From contig NW_025062478.1 in NCBI RefSeq assembly GCF_000002995.4, positions 10,117,001 to 10,181,000 of the forward strand: a DNA stretch of 64,000 nt, read 5' to 3'. This document shows, one piece after another, positions 61,480 through 64,000 of the stretch (positions are counted from its first letter, which is position 1; every line of letters starts with the position of its first letter). Source of the DNA: Brugia malayi. Lineage: Eukaryota > Nematoda > Chromadorea > Rhabditida > Onchocercidae. Both the position numbers and the translations under genes were made by a program. The notes under the pieces are model-generated. The model did not search any database. It was given only the letters and a program-made list of their open reading frames with translations, and was not told where the DNA came from.

Positions 61480-63676
61480 ATGGTACCAGAATATGAAAGA
61501 CACCAAATGACTGGAATCAAAGGATGGGCAGAACCATTACAGATAAAAATCATCATTCTCCAGAATGAACAACTTATCGAAGAGCTGAAAAATATTATAC
61601 CTGTAAGCTATTTGATGTTTCCTAACATCGGATCAGTTGACATAACTAACTGTGCTAACTGGTGATTTGTTACGTCAGATAAATTTGATAATTTAATTTC
61701 GGAATGGAAATTTTTTGTTTTTTCCATTGGGTTATTTTATTGTTTATAATGTTTGTTATTTGTTAAAAACGGTATTTTTTAAATCTGATAAATATCTCAT
61801 ATTTCTGGCTTCAATTATAAGAGAGAAGCAATTTATTACGCAAACATTTAAGATTAATATTGTAGAAAATTGGAAGCACTGAAGTAAAAAATCTGAGAGT
61901 TGGACGTGATATTATTGAACATCGAGTTGACATATACGATTATGGAAGTCCATGGGTTGAGCTTCATGTTGACGTAAGCCTCAGAAATTCTGAAAAAAGA
62001 ATTTTTTCGTTTTTAATCTTTGTCGTTATGCATTCTGCATTCTTTCTTTTTCTATTAATCAGTATTTTTTTATTAATTAGAGTATGCTGTTTTAAATCTT
62101 TTATTCTCAATTTTTTTCCATAAGTGTTTGGTTGATTTTTTTCGATTTTTATTTTCTTTATTTTTAAAAAGAAATTAGAGTAACATGTTTCGAAATACTT
62201 TTATTTCTTTTTTTTTTCTTTTTTTTTTCTTTTACATATTTTTGTTTATACTTTGATTTCCTGTATTTCAGATATGCTACAAGTTTTTATTATAACTTAT
62301 AGTTAAATATGAAGTTTAATGGCGTTTCGTGGAAGTAAAGCATTAATGATACTTTAGTTTTAGAACTGAATTTTTTAATTAAGTTTATAAGATTTTATTA
62401 ATAAATCTGGCATATACTTCCTTTGCATGCAGTATTTCTTTCTTAATCACTAAGTAAACAGAGTGACGATTGAATCAAATCTCGAACATCCCTTTTTTTT
62501 TTTTCCTTTCTGTCATTTTTTTTTGTCATTAATTTAATTTACTTTTTTAATAGGTGATGTCCTCTTGCTGGAAACGAATATTTCTCAAAATGGTATCAAT
62601 GTTTCAAACTCTAACTAGTAAATTTTCTGGAAAGCACACACCTATACTTCAGACGACAGAGCGTGGTTTTTTCATGGATGATTGCTTGTTTGATTTTTAA
62701 ATTATTTTAATTTTTTTTAAAAAAATTGTAATTTTAAATTGTTTTAATTTTGATAGACTTGAGATTGATAAGCATATTCATGAATTTATGTATGGAGAAG
62801 AGACTTTCGGTATTGTGAGAAAACATCAAATATTCTAATGGAATTTAAAATGTTTCAATTTCTAATTCTTTACATTGCTTGACAAAGCTTCTCAGTGTCA
62901 CTTGCGAATGTTCTTTTTTTCCTTTCCTCTGTCTCCGATAGGCAAAACATGATAAAATAAATAATTTTTGGATTTAAATCATTATGAATTTTTTTTTGAT
63001 AATTTTATTGTTCTGAAAAATTTCATTAAATTTGTTTGTTATTGTAAGCCATTTTTTTACCATAGTTTTGCACCTGTAGCCATCATCCAAGGTTCTATAA
63101 CCATTTAACATGATTGTAACTCATTCCCTTAACTTTGAATAACCTAATCTAATCTATGTCCATATCTTTGCGAATATCTCACCATTAGCTATTTGATTAA
63201 GAATGTCAGTCCCGGATAAGTTATAAAATATTCCCATGACTAAGTCTGATTCACTAACTGAATATATTGAGTAGCTAATGTATTTGCTTATGATCTGTTT
63301 AAAAAATTATTTTCAGATCAGCTGAACTCCAAGTCGATCTACATTCTATCCATCATGGGAATTTGCTCGATCTTGGCACATTTTGTTCCCATTTCACTCG
63401 CGAAATACCGAAAGGAATTAATGGAACGAAATTATCGGAATACATCAAAGTGTTGTCAAATTTATCGTCACGTAATGTGCGTAGTGCTATGTACGTTGAT
63501 TTTGAACATGATCGAAACATATTCACTGTACGATTCGCTGTTTTAGATGGTTTGTTTCTTTTTATATTTTCACTTAAAATTAAAATATTGTTAGGATAGA
63601 TGCGAATAATTTTAGTCTTATCAATGAATGAAAGATTTCGTTTCTGGCACTTTGTTCAGATTATGGAATTTTCTAG
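61480..63676 (+). CDS. Conserved-looking protein of unknown family, about 205 residues
   Basis: Five exons join in consistent phase: 61480-61602, 61866-61973, 62554-62687, 63317-63549 and 63660-63676. The ATG lies four bases after TGATTACAG. Visible sequence: GIKGWAEPLQIKIIILQNEQ, LRVGRDIIEHRVDIYDYGSP-WVELHVDV, SCWKRIFLKMVSMF, ERGFFMDDCL, AELQVDLHSIHHGNLLDLGT, and a C-terminal beta-like stretch SAMYVDFEHDRNIFTVRFAV-LDDYGIF followed by TAG. No signal peptide, no membrane segment, mixed alpha/beta look, soluble. The last exon carries only 17 bases. I do not recognise it; a sliding-clamp-like or Mediator-like fold came to mind, but neither shows a convincing motif. The composition is unlike the surrounding AT-driven reading frames, so it is probably a real gene. 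Confidence 0.6.
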
Positions 63677-64000
63677 CAAAATACAAAACTTGAATCAGAA
63701 AGTAAGAACTTTATAATCTTTGTATTTCCGACTGATGAGAAAAAGCTTTAGTGATATACTTTCTTTGCAATTAAAAAGAAATTAGAAGAAATATGTTTAT
63801 TTTATTTCGAGGTTAAAATGATTGGTTGTTGTAGGATACCCACAAACAATCGTTATTAGCTGAAATTGTTAAATTCGTAAAAATTTTAAATGTTTTAGAG
63901 GTTACATTCAAAATTAGTAGCAAACTAACCTTCCGTTACAACACTATTCTATAAAAATTAGCATACTTTGTTAAGTATTGTTTTGCATCCATTATTTTAT
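63677..64000. other. Downstream sequence to window end, nothing seen
   Basis: 3' side of the unknown gene. AT-rich, with no exon or repeat that I can support. Confidence 0.6.

Noticed and set aside
62757..62814. Possible exon (LEIDKHIHEF..) in the unknown gene at 61480
   Set aside because: It can be joined at its left end, but its donor phase cannot feed the following exon. Joining 62687 directly to 63317 gives a clean frame, so it is left out.
63355..63546. Hydrophobic frame (LAHFVPISLAKY..) overlapping the last large exon of the unknown gene
   Set aside because: The other frame (AELQVDLHSIHH..) has splice sites on both sides that agree in phase and a more protein-like composition.

Overview
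The window is nuclear DNA from a nematode, most likely a spirurid or filarial species. The grounds are strong A+T richness with many poly-A/poly-T runs, intron-dense genes with short exons, TTTCAG-type 3' splice sites a few bases upstream of several start codons (as expected for spliced-leader trans-splicing), and a ground-like domain gene, a family specific to nematodes. The species call is inference; no rRNA or mitochondrial marker is present. Coordinates below span whole gene models including introns. Splice junctions were placed by eye from GT/AG sites, reading phase and family conservation.

Layout from left to right. 1-1615 (minus): 5' part of a DEG/ENaC ion-channel gene running off the left edge. 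About 4.4-12.7 kb (plus): the GARP tethering subunit VPS54 in about 18 exons. 14793-14864: an isolated tRNA-Glu(UUC). 16.6-22.9 kb (minus): a STAT transcription factor lacking the N-terminal oligomerisation domain. 27.2-29.7 kb (plus): a secreted ground-like (hedgehog-related) protein. 30.8-37.5 kb (plus): the FAN1 DNA-repair nuclease with an overlapping upstream ORF. 38.8-39.5 kb (plus): a small secreted orphan protein. 39.6-40.7 kb: a 124-bp satellite array and an exon-like segment with dibasic-flanked peptide repeats. 42.0-43.4 kb (minus): a ChaC-type gamma-glutamylcyclotransferase. 44.4-49.4 kb (minus): phosphopantothenoylcysteine decarboxylase (CoA synthesis) joined in frame to a long N-terminal Cys/His-rich, probably DNA-binding, region. 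51.7-56.7 kb (plus): an FRMD8-like FERM protein. 58.0-61.1 kb (plus): CIAO1 of the cytosolic iron-sulfur assembly machinery. 61.5-63.7 kb (plus): an unrecognised gene of about 205 codons close behind CIAO1.

The genes do not form one pathway. They are mostly housekeeping functions (endosome-to-Golgi traffic, Fe-S assembly, CoA and glutathione metabolism, crosslink repair) mixed with signalling and secreted proteins. The most notable points are the apparent zinc-finger/PPCDC fusion, the KR-bounded repeat segment near 40.6 kb that looks like a peptide precursor exon, the homogeneous 124-bp satellite with an internal hairpin, the FAN1 uORF, and a scattered family of TACAGTATG inverted repeats. 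I saw no prokaryotic features, CRISPR array or transposase.
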